DNA of 64,000 nucleotides, taken from NCBI GenBank assembly GCA_002049455.2, contig KV918812.1:186001-250000 (forward strand). Reading direction: 5' to 3'. This document shows positions 30,875 through 43,350 of this stretch, in pieces (within the stretch, counting starts at the first letter, position 1; each line of letters starts with the position of its first letter). Position numbers and translations under genes: made by a program. The notes under the pieces are model-generated. The model had not been told where the DNA came from. It made no database searches and saw nothing but the letters and a program-made list of their open reading frames with translations. The stretch is from Porphyra umbilicalis. Its lineage: Eukaryota > Rhodophyta > Bangiophyceae > Bangiales > Bangiaceae.

Positions 30875-32399
30875 GAGCGGTACCAACAACGTTCCGCATC
30901 CACAAAATATGGGCCCACGTGTCCCACGTGGCCCCACGTGGCGCTCTATGTGGAAAAACGCAGCCTGAGTGATCACCGACTAGGGTTGGGAAGAGCGCCC
31001 GGGGCGCTATTGAGGGGCGTTGTTAAGGCGCTGTTAGGGCGCTGTTAGGGCGCCGTTAACGCCCCGCGCCCCTCGACGCCGAGGCGCGGATAGGGCGCGC
31101 ATAGAGCATGGAGAATTCCACTATTTCAAGTTCATGATTGCCTGGTGCCCAGCACGCAGCTCCGGGTGATGGAGCTGGGAGTGGAACACGTTGTCAATGG
31201 GCCACAGCCTCTACAGGGGATCCGACGGGGGATGGCGGTGCCCACCGCTACCGCCGCGTCTCGCAGCGCAAGGCCGTGGGGCTGGGTGATGTCTTTGACG
31301 TGGTGTGGTACCTTGCGGCAGCAGAGCGTCTGTATGGTGGAGGGTGCTGTTGTAGGCGTGGTGGTGGTTGGGCTTGAATGCGAAGGAAACAAAGGCTGAC
31401 GGGGAACCGGCAGGAGCGACCCCAGACTGTCATCATTAAATAGACAATTGGATCAACTAGCGGCTGCGATCACAGAAGAACCACGGAACAATAGGGTGCT
31501 ACCTGTGCTAATTCAGTCTTTATCGGTGCTACTTGGGGCGTTTTGGGGGCGTCGTTAGCCTTCAGAAGGGCGCTGCTAGGGCGCCATTAGGGCGCGGTTA
31601 CGCCCCACGCCCCTCACATAGGGGCGCTACTGCGAACCCTATCACCGACAACGTCATCGAGACAGATCTGTCCACAAAGGCACCAGAAACGATTTAGAAG
31701 ATTTAGATAAGTCCAACCGGATAACAGGCGGGGGGTTCGGAAGCGTTCGCGAATGCCGGCGCGATTTCCACATAGAAGGCCGATATGCGGATCCCCAGCG
31801 CCCGTTCGCGACTGTGTCGAGAAGTTTGACATGAATCTGAGTGCTGTCATTGACGGAACGACGCAAAACGAACCCCAAGGACGACACTGCGGGTCGGTAT
31901 TTCATCGCCGGGATAGTTCTAAATTTGCCGGCTTGTAAATCTATAACAAGTAGACGCGAAAGAATGTTTTGAGATAGCCATGCAAAGCTCCTGTGAGTTG
32001 GCCTCAGCATGATTCGGAGGATCATGTGCACAACAGTTCCGTGGATCAGCGAAAATCCTACATGTCAGATTGCCTGATTCTCGAGTGACCTCTGTGATTC
32101 GGCAGTTCATCACTACAGTTCTGGACTCGTTCAACGGATCATCTTCGGGACTGACTCTGGGATCGTTCCAGAAGCAGCGTCATCCTGACCCACAAATCAT
32201 CTCGGGGACTGTCATTCGAAAAAAATGTGAGGACTTGTTCAACTGATAGTCTGACTGCCTCTTCCGCAAACAAAATGTCTGCCTATTTCGTCAACTGTGT
32301 GAACACAATCCTGTGGACACTGTCTTCGTTCAGACCAATGCCCAACTTGCAATCTGACATATCACTCATGCGCTTGAGAAACTGGCGCGAGCGCTTCAG
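30875..32399. mobile_element. Left part of the TTA-flanked element, truncated, unit 1
   Basis: Begins GAGCGGTACCAACAACGT directly after TTA (30,872-30,874). Unit 2 has the same fragment at 35,217-36,740. Only unit 3 retains the complete element (39,796-45,468). Confidence 0.75.
30981..31641. mobile_element. hAT-type MITE, 661 bp, unit 1
   Basis: Ends TAGGGTT...AACCCTA, with inner match AGCGCCC six bases further in, and is flanked by a perfect 8-bp duplication TCACCGAC (30,973-30,980 and 31,642-31,649). An 8-bp duplication with (C/T)AGGG ends is the hallmark of the hAT superfamily. GGGCGC(C/T)GTTA-like subterminal repeats occupy both ends. No transposase is encoded. Confidence 0.9.
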
Positions 32400-32790
32400 G
32401 GGGAAACCCCGCGCCTCCCGACGAGGCGGCCGTCGGCGGCAACGGGGCGCCTCCCGACGAGGCGGCCGTCGGCGGCAACGGGGCGGCGCCCGACGAGGCG
32501 GCCGTCACTGGCATCGGGGCGGCGCCCGACGAAGCGGCCTGCTCCAGCTGTATTGCGCGCAGTGTAGATGCGCTGGCCGTGGGGGCCAGGCAAGCCGTGG
32601 CCACGTCTCGGCCGTACAAACGCTTGGCGACCAATAGCAACGACCGCCGCTCCCGGTCACGATCAGGAAACGCCCCGGCCTCCGCAAACACGTGGGCCCG
32701 GCGTTGAACCGCATTGGACGCATCGCCGGCGTCCCGCAGCCACTCGACCCACTTCGGGGTGTGAAACGTCTTACGTTTTTTTGGGGGCAT
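32362..32790 (-). CDS. NLS-bearing repeat protein, array copy 2 (short form)
   Basis: Same N-terminus as copy 1 (MPPKKRKTF), but only about three 12-residue repeats, 142 residues in total, ending EALAPVSQAHE. Compared with copy 3 it lacks six full repeats and one partial repeat (237 bp). The end in the adjacent unrelated repeat sequence may be an accident of the unit junction. Confidence 0.5.
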   Translation of the reverse strand: MPPKKRKTFHTPKWVEWLRDAGDASNAVQRRAHVFAEAGAFPDRDRERRSLLLVAKRLYGRDVATACLAPTASASTLRAIQLEQAASSGAAPMPVTAASSGAAPLPPTAASSGGAPLPPTAASSGGAGFPPEALAPVSQAHE

Positions 32791-35322
32791 GGCCACAGGA
32801 ATGGGTTGGGGGGGGAGTGAGACAGACACACCAGAGGGGGCGGGGTTGGGGTGGGAGGATACGGTGCTTGAGAAGCCACGGCGCGGCGGGGATCGCACAC
32901 ACAGGCTACGTCTGCACAGGAGACGACAAGTGACCCGCTGCTCTTACAAGAAAATCCAGATGCGTGATATTTCGGATTGATTTTCGATGTGCGACAGATG
33001 ACTGCAATGGTCCATTTGGTCTTGGCCACGGGCTCTCAGTGTACACGAACGCGTGTCAACCGATGATGAGAGCACTGCGTTTCAATAATGGCTGCTTAAT
33101 TTATACGAATCTGCTGCGAACGGTGGTTCCGCATAATGAAGGACTTCCCGATCAAAGCAGGTCGGCACGGGAGCTTGTGCTGTATCTGGCGGACCTGCGA
33201 CCACGACCACTGTCAGTACAGCTTGCAGCCGCCCAGCCTTCTCTGTTTATTTGGAACATCGTCTTGCCCGGCAGAATCCCCATCCAAACGGGTTTTAGAT
33301 GGGCTTTGGATGTCTCCTCGTCCCTCTTTGGATATAGACGGATGGGCGTTTCCAGCCCATCCAAGCCCATCCAACAGAGGTTTGGATGGGATACCGCTGG
33401 GCTTTGGATGGGCTTCGGATGGGCGTTCTGAGACGATGGCGCAGTCCCGAGTTCCGGCCTTGAGTTCTTCGAGACAAGGTGCCCCGCTCTAGAGACAGCC
33501 TGCGAACCTATCAAAGGTGTCGGATGTTTGGAACACTTCCTGCATTTTATGTTTTTCCAAATTAACCGCCATGAGTCACTGTGAGCAAGACACACGACAA
33601 AGAAGCCCATGAGGTGCTCTCCAAGTGCCTTGCAGGTACCGTATGCTTTGTTCTACTCCTTCACGTGTGTTTTATAGCGCGAGGATGTCGCCCAGCCAAG
33701 TCCGACCGGTGCCGAATCGTCGATACTCTGGAACGACAAGTGCACACGTGATCCATAGTCGATTCGATTGTTCTATGGAGGAGAACAGAGGTCCGCGACG
33801 ACGCAATCGAATGCCAGCCACACACTGCCTGAAGGGTGAACTTACGTCGATCGAGTTGACGGCGGCGTTGTCGGGTCAATCCGCAATGATCCTTGACTTC
33901 GTCATGGGATCCGTTGTCTCTTTACAAACAGCCACCAAGTGAGAAGAAGCAGAAATGCATCCTGGCTGTTGCAGACATGTATGGAAAGAGCAGAAGGTCA
34001 TCTTCCATCCTATGCATTTTTCTTCTGTTGCTGTGTCCATCTTGGCTGTAAAATTTCCTTTGATGTCTCGTGCGCAGACGACAAGACGGGCAAACAGGCT
34101 GGAATCGAATTATGTGCCGTTCCATTCTTTCGACGAGCGTTCCAAGTATACGACACCTTTGATAGGCTCGGCCGTTTCATATTCAGAAGCCCCAGTGTGA
34201 AACCAAGAGAACATGTGATTGGCTACCAGTCGCATCGCATGTGGTTTGGCCACACGGCGCAGTTGTTTGGGCCGATGCCATTGTTCTGCTTGTAACATAA
34301 GTATTATTTTGTGCAGCGTACCAATTGCACGGGCCTTGGTTGGAACCGGCCGTCGTCACGACCAACTCCGACTCCAACGAGGTTAAGTGGCGGCGGAGGC
34401 TAAGCTGCAGCGTCCATGACTCCAGTGCCACAGTAGGTGCATATGAGACCTTGCAATGAGCCTGCGGCGTTCATGACTTCGAAAAGCACTGTGCAAGTGA
34501 CGGAAGTTTTGCACTCTGAAAGCGAATAGCGGAGCGCTGCGTGCAGTACGGCGTTTTGCGATGTCTGCGACTCTTCACGATTTTCGAGGCCAAGTCACCT
34601 CCTGTCGTTGATTGTCGGCGTGAAGAAGATGACCGTCGGTCTGGTCGTGACGTCGACAACGCGGTCACAATTTACAAGATTTGACCGTCAATTACTATGA
34701 ATAATGGGAGTTGCATCGCAGAAAAGCAAGGATCGACCTCGTGTCGCCGACGCCGCCGAGCACGGCGGTCCAGATGAGACTGGTACAGTCACTATCCGCT
34801 TATATGGCACCCTTGCGCACTTTGTAGCCCCCGTGCCAGCAATGCATTCTCACGGCGCACCACGGCGAGGCGTTCTCGTTTCACTTCCGATCGCTGCCAT
34901 GTTGACCGAGAAAGGGGCTGCTGGGGCCCATGATCACAGGACTTAAGGACCAATTCAGTTGGTCGATCGCATGAGGGGGCGTACAATTACGGATTTGCTA
35001 TGACTTCGAGTTCCACACGCGCGTCCTCCAGCGACACGATCCGACACCAACTCTGAGCATCCTCGAGCTGGCAACCACCAGACTTCAAACGGGACTGGAG
35101 TATGATCAGTTTCTTTTCTGAGAAAAAGAATAAGAAGGATACGACAAGGGGTTTATGAAGATCATTCATCGTTGCTGTCCGACGGGTCCTCACTCGCTTC
35201 CTTTTCGGGCCCATTAGAGCGGTACCAACAACGTTCCGCATCCACAAAATATGGGCCCACGTGTCCCACGTGGCCCCACGTGGCGCTCTATGTGGAAAAA
35301 CGCAGCCTGAGTGATCACCGAC

Positions 35323-35983
35323 TAGGGTTGGGAAGAGCGCCCGGGGCGCTATTGAGGGGCGTTGTTAAGGCGCTGTTAAGGCGCTGTTAGGGCGCCGTTA
35401 ACGCCCCGCGCCCCTCGACGCCGAGGCGCGGATAGGGCGCGCATAGAGCATGGAGAATTCCACTATTTCAAGTTCATGATTGCCTGGTGCCCAGCACGCA
35501 GCTCCGGGTGATGGAGCTGGGAGTGGAACACGTTGTCAATGGGCCACAGCCTCTACAGGGGATCCGACGGGGGATGGCGGTGCCCACCGCTACCGCCGCG
35601 TCTCGCAGCGCAAGGCCGTGGGGCTGGGTGATGTCTTTGACGTGGTGTGGTACCTTGCGGCAGCAGAGCGTCTGTATGGTGGAGGGTGCTGTTGTAGGCG
35701 TGGTGGTGGTTGGGCTTGAATGCGAAGGAAACAAAGGCTGACGGGGAACCGGCAGGAGCGACCCCAGACTGTCATCATTAAATAGACAATTGGATCAACT
35801 AGCGGCTGCGATCACAGAAGAACCACGGAACAATAGGGTGCTACCTGTGCTAATTCAGTCTTTATCGGTGCTACTTGGGGCGTTTTGGGGGCGTCGTTAG
35901 CCTTCAGAAGGGCGCTGCTAGGGCGCCATTAGGGCGCGGTTACGCCCCACGCCCCTCACATAGGGGCGCTACTGCGAACCCTA
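35323..35983. mobile_element. hAT-type MITE, unit 2
   Basis: Same 661-bp element with the same TCACCGAC flanks as in unit 1, copied by amplification of the unit rather than by a new insertion. Confidence 0.9.
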
Positions 35984-36703
35984 TCACCGACAACGTCATC
36001 GAGACAGATCTGTCCACAAAGGCACCAGAAACGATTTAGAAGATTGAGATAAGTCCAACCGGATAACAGGCGGGGGGTTCGGAAGCGTTCGCGAATGCCG
36101 GCGCGATTTCCACATAGAAGGCCGATATGCGGATCCCCAGCGCCCGTTCGCGACTGTGTCGAGAAGTTTGACATGAATCTGAGTGCTGTCATTGACGGAA
36201 CGACGCAAAACGAACCCCAAGGACGACACTGCGGGTCGGTATTTCATCGCCGGGATAGTTCTAAATTTGCCGGCTTGTAAATCTATAACAAGTAGACGCG
36301 AAAGAATGTTTTGAGATAGCCATGCAAAGCTCCTGTGAGTTGGCCTCAGCATGATTCGGAGGATCATGTGCACAACAGTTCCGTGGATCAGCGAAAATCC
36401 TACATGTCAGATTGCCTGATTCTCGAGTGACCTCTGTGATTCGGCAGTTCATCACTACAGTTCTGGACTCGTTCAACGGATCATCTTCGGGACTGACTGT
36501 GGGATCGTTCCAGAAGCAGCGTCATCCTGACCCACAGATCATCTCGGGGACTGTCATTCGAAAAAAATGTGAGGACTTGTTCAACTGATAGTCTGACTGC
36601 CTCTTCCGCAAACAAAATGTCTGCCTATTTCGTCAACTGTGTGAACACAATCCTGTGGACACTGTCTTCGTTCAGACCAATGCCCAACTTGCAATCTGAC
36701 ATA

Positions 36704-37369
36704 TCACTCATGCGCTTCAGAAACTGGCGCGAGCGCTTCTGGGGGAAACCCCGCGCCTCCCGACGAGGCGGCCGTCGGCGGCAACGGGGCGGCGCCCGAC
36801 GAGGCGGCCGTCGGCGGCAACGGGGCGGCGCCCGACGAGGCGGCCGTCGGCGGCAACGGGGCGCCTCCCGACGAGGCGGCCTTCGGCGGCAACGGGGCGC
36901 CTCCCGACGAGGCGGCCTTCGGCGGCAACGGGGCGCCTCCCGACGAGGCGGCCTTCGGCGGCAACGGGGCGGCCGTCGGCGGCAACGGGGCGCCTCCCGA
37001 CGAGGCGGCCGTCGGCGGCAACGGGGCGGCGCCCGACGAGGCGGCCGTCGGCGGCAACGGGGCGGCGCCCGACGAGGCGGCCGTCACTGGCATCGGGGCG
37101 GCGCCCGACGAAGCGGCCTGCTCCAGCTGTATTGCGCGCAGTGTAGATGCGCTGGCCGTGGGGGCCAGGCAAGCCGTGGCCACGTCTCGGCCGTACAAAC
37201 GCTTGGCGACCAATAGCAACGACCGCCGCTCCCGGTCACGATCAGGAAACGCCCCGGCCTCCGCAAACACGTGGGCCCGGCGTTGAACCGCATTGGACGC
37301 ATCGCCGGCGTCCCGCAGCCACTCGACCCACTTCGGGGTGTGAAACGTCTTACGTTTTTTTGGGGGCAT
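36704..37369 (-). CDS. NLS-bearing repeat protein, array copy 3
   Basis: 221 residues: MPPKKRKTF start at 37,369, the same ~75-residue segment, then the long repeat array AASSGxAPLPP(T/K) with a 7-residue partial repeat, ending EALAPVSEAHE. The repeat region is low complexity and probably disordered. No domain is recognised, and whether the gene is expressed cannot be judged. Confidence 0.5.
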   Translation of the reverse strand: MPPKKRKTFHTPKWVEWLRDAGDASNAVQRRAHVFAEAGAFPDRDRERRSLLLVAKRLYGRDVATACLAPTASASTLRAIQLEQAASSGAAPMPVTAASSGAAPLPPTAASSGAAPLPPTAASSGGAPLPPTAAPLPPKAASSGGAPLPPKAASSGGAPLPPKAASSGGAPLPPTAASSGAAPLPPTAASSGAAPLPPTAASSGGAGFPPEALAPVSEAHE

Positions 37370-39901
37370 GGCCACAGGAATGGGTTGGGGGGGGAGTGAG
37401 ACAGACACACCAGAGGGGGCGGGGTTGGGGTGGGAGGATACGGTGCTTGAGAAGCCACGGCGCGGCGGGGATCGCACACACAGGCTACGTCTGCACAGGA
37501 GACGACAAGTGACCCGCTGCTCTTACAAGAAAATCCAGATGCGTGATATTTCGGATTGATTTTCGATGTGCGACAGATGACTGCAATGGTCCATTTGGTC
37601 TTGGCCACGGGCTCTCAGTGTACACGAACGCGTGTCAACCGATGATGAGAGCACTGCGTTTCAATAATGGCTGCTTAATTTATACGAATCTGCTGCGAAC
37701 GGTGGTTCCGCATAATGAAGGACTTCCCGATCAAAGCAGGTCGGCACGGGAGCTTGTGCTGTATCTGGCGGACCTGCGACCACGACCACTGTCAGTACAG
37801 CTTGCAGCCGCCCAGCCTTCTCTGTTTATTTGGAACATCGTCTTGCCCGGCAGAATCCCCATCCAAACGGGTTTTAGATGGGCTTTGGATGTCTCCTCGT
37901 CCCTCTTTGGATATAGACGGATGGGCGTTTCCAGCCCATCCAAGCCCATCCAACAGAGGTTTGGATGGGATACCGCTGGGCTTTGGATGGGCTTCGGATG
38001 GGCGTTCTGAGACGATGGCGCAGTCCCGAGTTCCGGCCTTGAGTTCTTCGAGACAAGGTGCCCCGCTCTAGAGACAGCCTGCGAACCTATCAAAGGTGTC
38101 GGATGTTTGGAACACTTCCTGCATTTTATGTTTTTCCAAATTAACCGCCATGAGTCACTGTGAGCAAGACACACGACAAAGAAGCCCATGAGGAGCTCTC
38201 CAAGTGCCTTGCAGGTACCGTATGCTTTGTTCTACTCCTTCACGTGTGTTTTATAGCGCGAGGATGTCGCCCAGCCAAGTCCGACCGGTGCCGAATCGTC
38301 GATACTCTGGAACGACAAGTGCACACGTGATCCATAGTCGATTCGATTGTTCTATGGAGGAGAACAGAGGTCCGCGACGACGCAATCGAATGCCAGCCAC
38401 ACACTGCCTGAAGGGTGAACTTACGTCGATCGAGTTGACGGCGGCGTTGTCGGGTCAATCCGCAATGATCCTTGACTTCGTCATGGGATCCGTTGTCTCT
38501 TTACAAACAGCCACCAAGTGAGAAGAAGCAGAAATGCATCCTGGCTGTTGCAGACATGTATGGAAAGAGCAGAAGGTCATCTTCCATCCTATGCATTTTT
38601 CTTCTGTTGCTGTGTCCATCTTGGCTGTAAAATTTCCTTTGATGTCTCGTGCGCAGACGACAAGACGGGCAAACAGGCTGGAATCGAATTATGTGCCGTT
38701 CCATTCTTTCGACGAGCGTTCCAAGTATACGACACCTTTGATAGGCTCGGCCGTTTCATATTCAGAAGCCCCAGTGTGAAACCAAGAGAACATGTGATTG
38801 GCTACCAGTCGCATCGCATGTGGTTTGGCCACACGGCGCAGTTGTTTGGGCCGATGCAATTGGTCTGCTTGTAACACAAGTATTATTTTGTGCAGCGTAC
38901 CAATTGCACGGGCCTTGGTTGGAACCGGCCGTCGTCACGACCAACTCCGACTCCAACGAGGTTAAGTGGCGGCGGAGGCTAAGCTGCAGCGTCCATGACT
39001 CCAGTGCCACAGTAGGTGCATATGAGACCTTGCAATGAGCCTGCGGCGTTCATGACTTCGAAAAGCACTGTGCAAGTGACGGAAGTTTTGCACTCTGAAA
39101 GCGAATAGCGGAGCGCTGCGTGCAGTACGGCGTTTTGCGATGTCTGCGACTCTTCACGATTTTCGAGGCCAAGTCACCTCCTGTCGTTGATTGTCGGCGT
39201 GAAGAAGATGACCGTCGGTCTGGTCGTGACGTCGACAACGCGGACACAATTTACAAGATTTGACCGTCAATTACTATGAATAATGGGAGTTGCATCGCAG
39301 AAAAGCAAGGATCGACCTCGTGTCGCCGACGCCGCCGAGCACGGCGGTCCAGATGAGACTGGTACAGTCACTATCCGCTTATATGGCACCCTTGCGCACT
39401 TTGTAGCCCCCGTGCCAGCAATGCATTCTCACGGCGCACCACGGCGAGGCGTTCTCGTTTCACTTCCGATCGCTGCCATGTTGACCGAGAAAGGGGCTGC
39501 TGGGGCCCATGATCACAGGATTTAAGGACCAATTCAGTTGGTCGATCGCATGAGGGGGCGTACAATTACGGATTTGCTATGACTTCGAGTTCCACACGCG
39601 CGTCCTCCAGCGACACGATCCGACACCAACTCTGAGCATCCTCGAGCTGGCAACCACCAGACTTCAAACGGGACTGGAGTATGATCAGTTTCTTTTCTGA
39701 GAAAAAGAATAAGAAGGATACGACAAGGGGTTTATGAAGATCATTCATCGTTGCTGTCCGACGGGTCCTCACTCGCTTCCTTTTCGGGCCCATTAGAGCG
39801 GTACCAACAACGTTCCGCATCCACAAAATATGGGCCCACGTGTCCCACGTGGCCCCACGTGGCGCTCTATGTGGAAAAACGCAGCCTGAGTGATCACCGA
39901 C

Positions 39902-40562
39902 TAGGGTTGGGAAGAGCGCCCGGGGCGCTATTGAGGGGCGTTGTTAAGGCGCTGTTAGGGCGCTGTTAGGGCGCCGTTAACGCCCCGCGCCCCTCGACGC
40001 CGAGGCGCGGATAGGGCGCGCATAGAGCATGGAGAATTCCACTATTTCAAGTTCATGATTGCCTGGTGCCCAGCACGCAGCTCCGGGTGATGGAGCTGGG
40101 AGTGGAACACGTTGTCAATGGGCCACAGCCTCTACAGGGGATCCGACGGGGGATGGCGGTGCCCACCGCTACCGCCGCGTCTCGCAGCGCAAGGCCGTGG
40201 GGCTGGGTGATGTCTTTGACGTGGTGTGGTACCTTGCGGCAGCAGAGCGTCTGTATGGTGGAGGGTGCTGTTGTAGGCGTGGTGGTGGTTGGGCTTGAAT
40301 GCGAAGGAAACAAAGGCTGACGGGGAACCGGCAGGAGCGACCCCAGACTGTCATCATTAAATAGACAATTGGATCAACTTGCGGCTGCGATCACAGAAGA
40401 ACCACGGAACAATAGGGTGCTACCTGTGCTAATTCAGTCTTTATGGGTGCTACTTGGGGCGTTTTGGGGGCGTCGTTAGCCTTCAGAAGGGCGCTGCTAG
40501 GGCGCCATTAGGGCGCGGTTACGCCCCACGCCCCTCACATAGGGGCGCTACTGCGAACCCTA
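39902..40562. mobile_element. hAT-type MITE, unit 3
   Basis: Identical structure to the copies at 30,981 and 35,323, with TCACCGAC on both sides. Nested inside the TTA-flanked element, hence younger than it. Confidence 0.9.
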
Positions 40563-40804
40563 TCACCGACAACGTCATCGAGACAGATCTGTCCACAAAG
40601 GCACCAGAAACGATTTAGAAGATTGAGATAAGTCCAACCGGATGACAGGCGGGGGGTTCGGAAGCGTTCGCGAATGCCGGCGCGATTTCCACATAGAAGG
40701 CCGATATGCGGATCCCCAGCGCCCGTTCGCGACTGTGTCGAGAAGTTTGACATGAATCTGAGTGCTGTCATTGACGGAACGACGCAAAACGAACCCCAAG
40801 GACG

Positions 40805-42148
40805 ACACTGCGGGTCGGTATTTCATCGCCGGGATAGTTCTAAATTTGCCGGCTTGTAAATCTATAACAAGTAGACGCGAAAGAATGTTTTGAGATAGCC
40901 ATGCAAAGCTCCTGTGAGATGGCCTCAGCATGATTCGGAGGATCATGTGCACAACAGTTCCGTGGATCAGCGAAAATCCTACATGTCAGATTGCCTGATT
41001 CTCGAGTGACCTCTGTGATTCGGCAGTTCATCACTACAGTTCTGGACTCGTTCAACGGATCATCTTCGGGACTGACTCTGGGATCGTTCCAGAAGCAGCG
41101 TCATCCTGACCCACAGATCATCTCGGGGACTGTCATTCGAAAAAAATGTGAGGACTTGTTCAACTGATAGTCTGACTGCCTCTTCCGCAAACAAAATGTC
41201 TGCCTATTTCGTCAACTGTGTGAACACAATCCTGTGGACACTGTCTTCGTTCAGACCAATGCCCAACTTGCAATCTGACATATCACTCATGCGCTTGAGA
41301 AACTGGCGCGAGCGCTTCTGAACCGTCCTGCACCGGGGAATTGCGAGTTCGGGACGTGCTGTGTTAGGACGATAGGGGACGAGATTGCCACTGAGCTGAT
41401 GACGAATTTTCTGCTCGTGAAGGAGACCCAATCATTCATAAATCGGGACTGGGTGCGTCCGGGACTTCACGGTATTCTCGATGTGCGAGCCGACGCATGT
41501 TTACCCAGTTCCCATCTCCTCTGCGCCGGAAAACAGCGTGTCGGTCGCACGACTACCAAGTCACATTGAGGCTCCCTCTGCACACGTTTTGTGGCCCAGG
41601 AGCGACGCCCCATGGGCAGGTCTTGCTCTCTGATCGGTTTCGGCAGACCCTCCGCACGACGTCACTCGAAGTAGTATAGGCTATCATCTACGATCGAGTC
41701 CTTGACGCAGGAATCTAGATCAATCTTGCGCACTCGTTCACTCAATCTATGACGACGGTCCCCAGGATGATTGTACTCCGACGCCAGGACAGTCCTGAGC
41801 ACGATCCTCAGGATGATCTTACTCCCACTTCAGAACAGTTCTCAGAACGATACGCAGAACGATCAGAACCAGCGAATCGGAATGATCCTTCATGAGCATG
41901 GGGCAGCAACTTCGCCGAGCAATTGCCAAATCTGCAGGTGCTGGTGTGAGGATACTTCCCACTGAATATCGTTGCAGACAGTCTTCGAGCACTTCTGAAC
42001 TCCACTGCGGGCTCTGTCTCCGAGATCAACAAAAAGTGGGCATAATTTGATCGCATGATCAATGTGCGACTGTTCTGCGAACCGTCGGTGGGCGTGTTCG
42101 AATCTCGCAGTTCTCACTTTTAAGGAATCGGGGACAAAACGCTGTGGA
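40805..42148. repeat. Segment repeated in inverted orientation at 57,357-60,153
   Basis: The reverse complement of this stretch is found at 57,357-58,684 and, after an insertion, at 60,112-60,153. It spans the right edge of array unit 3 (41,320) without a break in the inverted copy's neighbourhood, so the array boundary lies inside an older repeat. No gene is supported. Confidence 0.75.
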
Positions 42149-42974
42149 CCGCGATCGTCGCCACGTGTGGCACCGTTCGATCGCACAGCCGGACTTGATC
42201 AAGCACCATGACACCGCGTCGCGCGAGGCCGAAAAAGAGTCGTGGGGCACCAATCGGGAGGCGTGAGCCATGGACCTGATTTGACTTTCACTGCGTCACG
42301 GCGCTGTGGGGATTGGTCGCGCTTGTTGCATTCGGCAGGGGCTAAGTCCAGTACTTATGCCCCTACCGGGACTTGGGACCGTCTCTCCGTACTTCGGATT
42401 GCGGCCTGTGGGACGGCTGTCCCTCCCTAAGTAGCCCCCCTATTCGGGCCAGGGGTTACTCTTTCGTCTCTCCTCTTCGTTTGTTTTCGTCTTGGTATTA
42501 CGGCGCCGGCCTTGCCCCGCGCCGCCCCGTCTTGCTCGCCATCGAAATCTTGGCGTCCCTCTCGAGTCCTAGCCTTTGAGCGCCTTTGCGCCGTCTAGGT
42601 CCTCTCGGTAGGTTGACCCTTTGGGTCCTTCTCTTTTGTACTGTCAGTGTGGTTCTAGGGTATTTGTTCGCGCCTTCTTTGTTGCCACAGCGCTGGATGG
42701 TGTCCGCGCATGGGTTTTTGGCGGAACCGCGCAACGCCACGCGTCGAGTGGGCGTGCGATGCCGAGCCCTGCACTGTTAGCCGACTAACCGACATAAGCG
42801 CGGGGCCGGTGACGGCTGCACCCCCATCAGCGTGCCCGATTTGGGGGACAGGGGCGCGATGCTGGCTGCGACCCCATCAGCGCCCCCGATTTCGGGGGGG
42901 GGGGGCCGTCACCCCGTCTGTCCGCAGCAGCGCCAGGGCGCAGTTTAAATACCGCTAGCCGAGCACGGGAGCAC
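42149..42974. other. Spacer, no gene seen
   Basis: Pyrimidine-rich and of mixed composition, with a short G-run at 42,895-42,905. Nothing recognisable. Confidence 0.4.
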
Positions 42975-43350
42975 GACGCGTCCCGCCGCACACCGCCGCC
43001 CACCCACCGCCCCCAGCCAACCGACATTGCGCCCACTCTCGCGTGCCACTATTGTGGGGCCCATCATCTTCGCGGTTGGTTTTCTCCGGCCGCGCGACGC
43101 GTCTGGCCGCCCACCTCCGCCCACCCACCGCCGCCTACACACGGCCGCCCGCCAACCGACGTTGCGCCCACTCTCGCGTGCCACTGTTGTGGGCCCCATC
43201 ATCTTCGCGGTTGATTTTCTCCGGCCGCGCGACGCGTCTGGCCGCCCACCTCCGCCCACCCACCGCCGCCTACACACGGCCGCCCGCCAACCGACGTTGT
43301 ACCCACCCTCGCGTGCTACTGTTGTGGGGCTTATCTTCTACGGTGTATTT
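42975..43350. repeat. Tandem repeat, 134-136 bp period, about 2.7 copies
   Basis: CCGAC(A/G)TTG landmarks lie at 43,021, 43,157 and 43,291. Each unit contains CGCGTGCCACTGTTGTGGG and CGGCCGCGCGACGCGTCTGG. The third unit is diverged and incomplete. Confidence 0.9.

Larger units (their letters stand above)
27823..41320. repeat. Tandem array of three ~4.3-4.6 kb units
   Basis: Unit starts are at about 27,823, 32,400 and 36,741. Fixed landmarks are spaced 4,342 and 4,579 bp apart; the 237-bp difference equals six 36-bp repeats plus a 21-bp partial repeat in the coding minisatellite. Every unit holds, in order: minisatellite and small gene (minus strand), gene upstream region, GGATGGGC inverted repeats, the dispersed repeat, the left end of the mariner-like element, the left end of the TTA-flanked element, a hAT-type MITE and ~750 bp of further repeat. 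Units 2 and 3 begin after the same sequence (GCGAGCGCTTC) that closes unit 3. Units are almost identical, so the amplification is recent and later than the MITE insertion. Confidence 0.9.

Noticed and set aside
27823-41320. Centromeric or CRISPR-like repeat array
   Set aside because: Only three units, each several kb long and containing transposons and a gene; no short spaced repeats, and the genome is nuclear eukaryotic.
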